Below, piece after piece: positions 6,501-6,842 of a stretch of DNA of 6,842 nucleotides. The stretch lies in the NCBI GenBank assembly GCA_030590405.1, contig JAUUYO010000184.1, positions 1 to 6,842 of the forward strand, read 5' to 3'. The DNA comes from Kangiellaceae bacterium (lineage in GTDB: Bacteria; Pseudomonadota; Gammaproteobacteria; Enterobacterales; Kangiellaceae). The notes beneath the pieces were generated by a model. The model ran no database searches. It was not told where the DNA came from and saw only the letters and a program-made list of their open reading frames with translations. Within the stretch, counting starts at the first letter, position 1. The number at the start of each line of letters is the position of its first letter. Position numbers and translations under genes: made by a program.

Positions 6501-6842
6501 TCCCTCCCCCGTACGATTGGTGCGTTGCAACTCAATGTAATATCGATCTGGAAAATACAGCTGCCAAAAACCAAGACTCTCGGCGGCGTGCTCGTGATTG
6601 CCCGCCAATAATGCCTTACCCACATCACCATCTTTAGCGCCCGACAAAACAATCAGTCCTTCATTCAGGGTTTTGAACCAGTTTTTATCGACAATTGGAA
6701 TGCCACGTTTCTGGTTTTGTTGATAAGCTTTTGAGATTACAATTTTAGCGTTCAAGTACCCCTGATTGTTCATACACAAAAGAGTAATTCGAAAAGGCTC
6801 TTGCTCACCGCTGCCATCATCAACTAATAAATCAACCCCAGC
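3561..6842 (-). CDS. dnaE: DNA polymerase III alpha subunit DnaE, N-terminus outside window
   Basis: The frame is open to the right edge and gives 1093 residues ending at TAG 3561-3563. Its first residues, AGVDLLVDD, align near residue 67 of E. coli DnaE (1160 aa), so about 63-67 codons are missing. DnaE is the replicative polymerase of the holoenzyme, bound by epsilon, tau and the beta clamp. In order: PHP domain (to about 205, with DFDAHEIRV); palm with PDFDIDF, whose aspartates at 338 and 340 match E. coli D401 and D403, and VKFDFLGL with Asp 492 matching D555 at identical spacing; fingers with GYGFNKSHSAAYALVSYQ near 688-705; internal clamp-binding motif QNDLF at 856-860 (QADMF in E. coli); OB fold at about 915-1015; and the C-terminal tau-binding domain. 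All three catalytic acids are present and there is no frameshift. An internal TTG or ATG near 6779-6771 is not the real start, because homology continues upstream of it. accA, its downstream partner in many relatives, is absent here. Confidence 0.98.
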   Translation of the reverse strand, partial: AGVDLLVDDGSGEQEPFRITLLCMNNQGYLNAKIVISKAYQQNQKRGIPIVDKNWFKTLNEGLIVLSGAKDGDVGKALLAGNHEHAAESLGFWQLYFPDRYYIELQRTNRTGEGDYIHSVASFAQASGTPVVATNDVCFLEESDFDAHEIRVCINQSRVLDDPRRPKKYSNQQYLKSPAEMQELFSDIPEALENTIEIAKRCNLTLNLGEYFLPNYPIPDGLTIEQYFCQLSEQGLEKRLAFLFDKDAEEFAQQRVPYDQRLKIELDVINQMGFPGYFLIVADFIHWSKNNGVPVGPGRGSGAGSLVAYALDITDLDPLEYELLFERFLNPERVSMPDFDIDFCMDGRDRVIEYVAQKYGRNSVSQIITFGRLAAKAVIKDVGRVLSQPYGFVDKISKLIPFEIGMSLSKAWEQEPEIRSRYELEEEFQALWDMARKLEGITRNAGKHAGGVVISPGELTEFSALSCDETGAGLVTQFDKDDVETAGLVKFDFLGLRTLTIIDWAIDTINNAASEDEEKVNIESIALDDPAVFNLLQAAKTTAVFQLESRGMKELIKKLLPSSFEDIIALVALFRPGPLGSGMVDDFINRKHGRQEVAYPHADYQHEDLKPVLEPTYGIILYQEQVMQIAQVLANFTLGGADLLRRAMGKKKASVMAEQREIFMKGAVARDVEGELAGHIFDLMEKFAGYGFNKSHSAAYALVSYQTAWLKTHYPAAFMAAVMSADMDNTEKVVTYVDDVKEMGLKIVPPDVNRGAYKFTIDGAQTIIYGIGAVKGVGEGAIESIVDERNKFGSYKDLFDFCNRIDLKKSNRRVLEALIRAGALDRLGPDRAVMMASLEQAIKSAEQFKRDLALGQNDLFGAPSEKNAEQNLEFTKVRPWPEGRVLEGEKETLGLYLTGHPINRYLPEIKKLCSLRLNGLQPTRRGDHVTVAGLIINIRVMKTKKGLNWAIVTLDDQSARVDVMIYSDLYEASKDILTKDQVVIAKGDISNDDFSGGLKMSGVEINPLIEVREKRVKYLELKIDLAFGSTLADDLIDALQPFKGGLCPVRLLCKKESISAELVAAGEWSVKPTDELLHSLKNIDGCESVKLNY

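Noticed and set aside
3682..6637. + strand open frames antisense to dnaE
   Set aside because: All lie inside the dnaE frame, whose catalytic motifs are intact; none has a recognisable domain or start signal.
6422..6652. Second - strand frame inside dnaE, possible frameshift remnant
   Set aside because: The main dnaE frame is uninterrupted and conserved across this interval, so the overlapping frame is incidental.
6771..6779. Internal TTG or ATG as the start of dnaE
   Set aside because: The frame remains open upstream to the window edge with continuing PHP-domain homology (AGVDLLVDD), so the true start lies outside the window.
1..6842. Mobile elements, CRISPR arrays, tRNA or rRNA genes, toxin-antitoxin or defence genes
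   Set aside because: No terminal inverted repeats, regularly spaced repeats, RNA gene signatures or suitable protein motifs were seen on either strand by reading.

Overview
The window reads as the chromosome of a gammaproteobacterium, probably free-living and perhaps marine or aquatic, with a moderately AT-rich genome. The inference rests on an MreB of exactly 347 residues very close to the Escherichia coli protein, an E. coli-type DnaE (PHP, catalytic core, clamp motif, OB fold), a FolD tail with the usual gammaproteobacterial C-terminal motif, and a DcaP-like outer-membrane porin of the Acinetobacter/marine-gammaproteobacterial type. Species cannot be fixed from sequence alone.

Layout. Bases 1-113 carry the last 36 codons of folD (+). 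A perfect 17-bp hairpin (122-158) separates it from mreB (-, 230-1273), which converges on it. A divergent intergenic region (1274-1449) separates mreB from a small GNAT acetyltransferase gene (+, 1450-1947). A 243-bp non-coding leader follows, then a DcaP-like porin gene (+, 2191-3366). A 194-bp gap with several inverted repeats (3367-3560) lies between the porin and dnaE (-, 3561 to beyond the right edge). dnaE lacks only about its first 63-67 codons.

The genes form no evident operon or common pathway. They are single transcription units in alternating orientation: one-carbon metabolism (folD), cell shape (mreB), an acetyltransferase of unknown substrate, outer-membrane uptake (porin) and chromosome replication (dnaE). 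The most noticeable point is context. mreB is not followed by mreC/mreD, and dnaE is not followed by accA, so both lack the downstream neighbours they have in many gammaproteobacteria.

I looked for defence genes, mobile elements, CRISPR repeats, tRNA/rRNA genes, recoding and unusual repeats and found none. I see no convincing undescribed system here; the findings are modest observations about gene context, start sites and intergenic structure.
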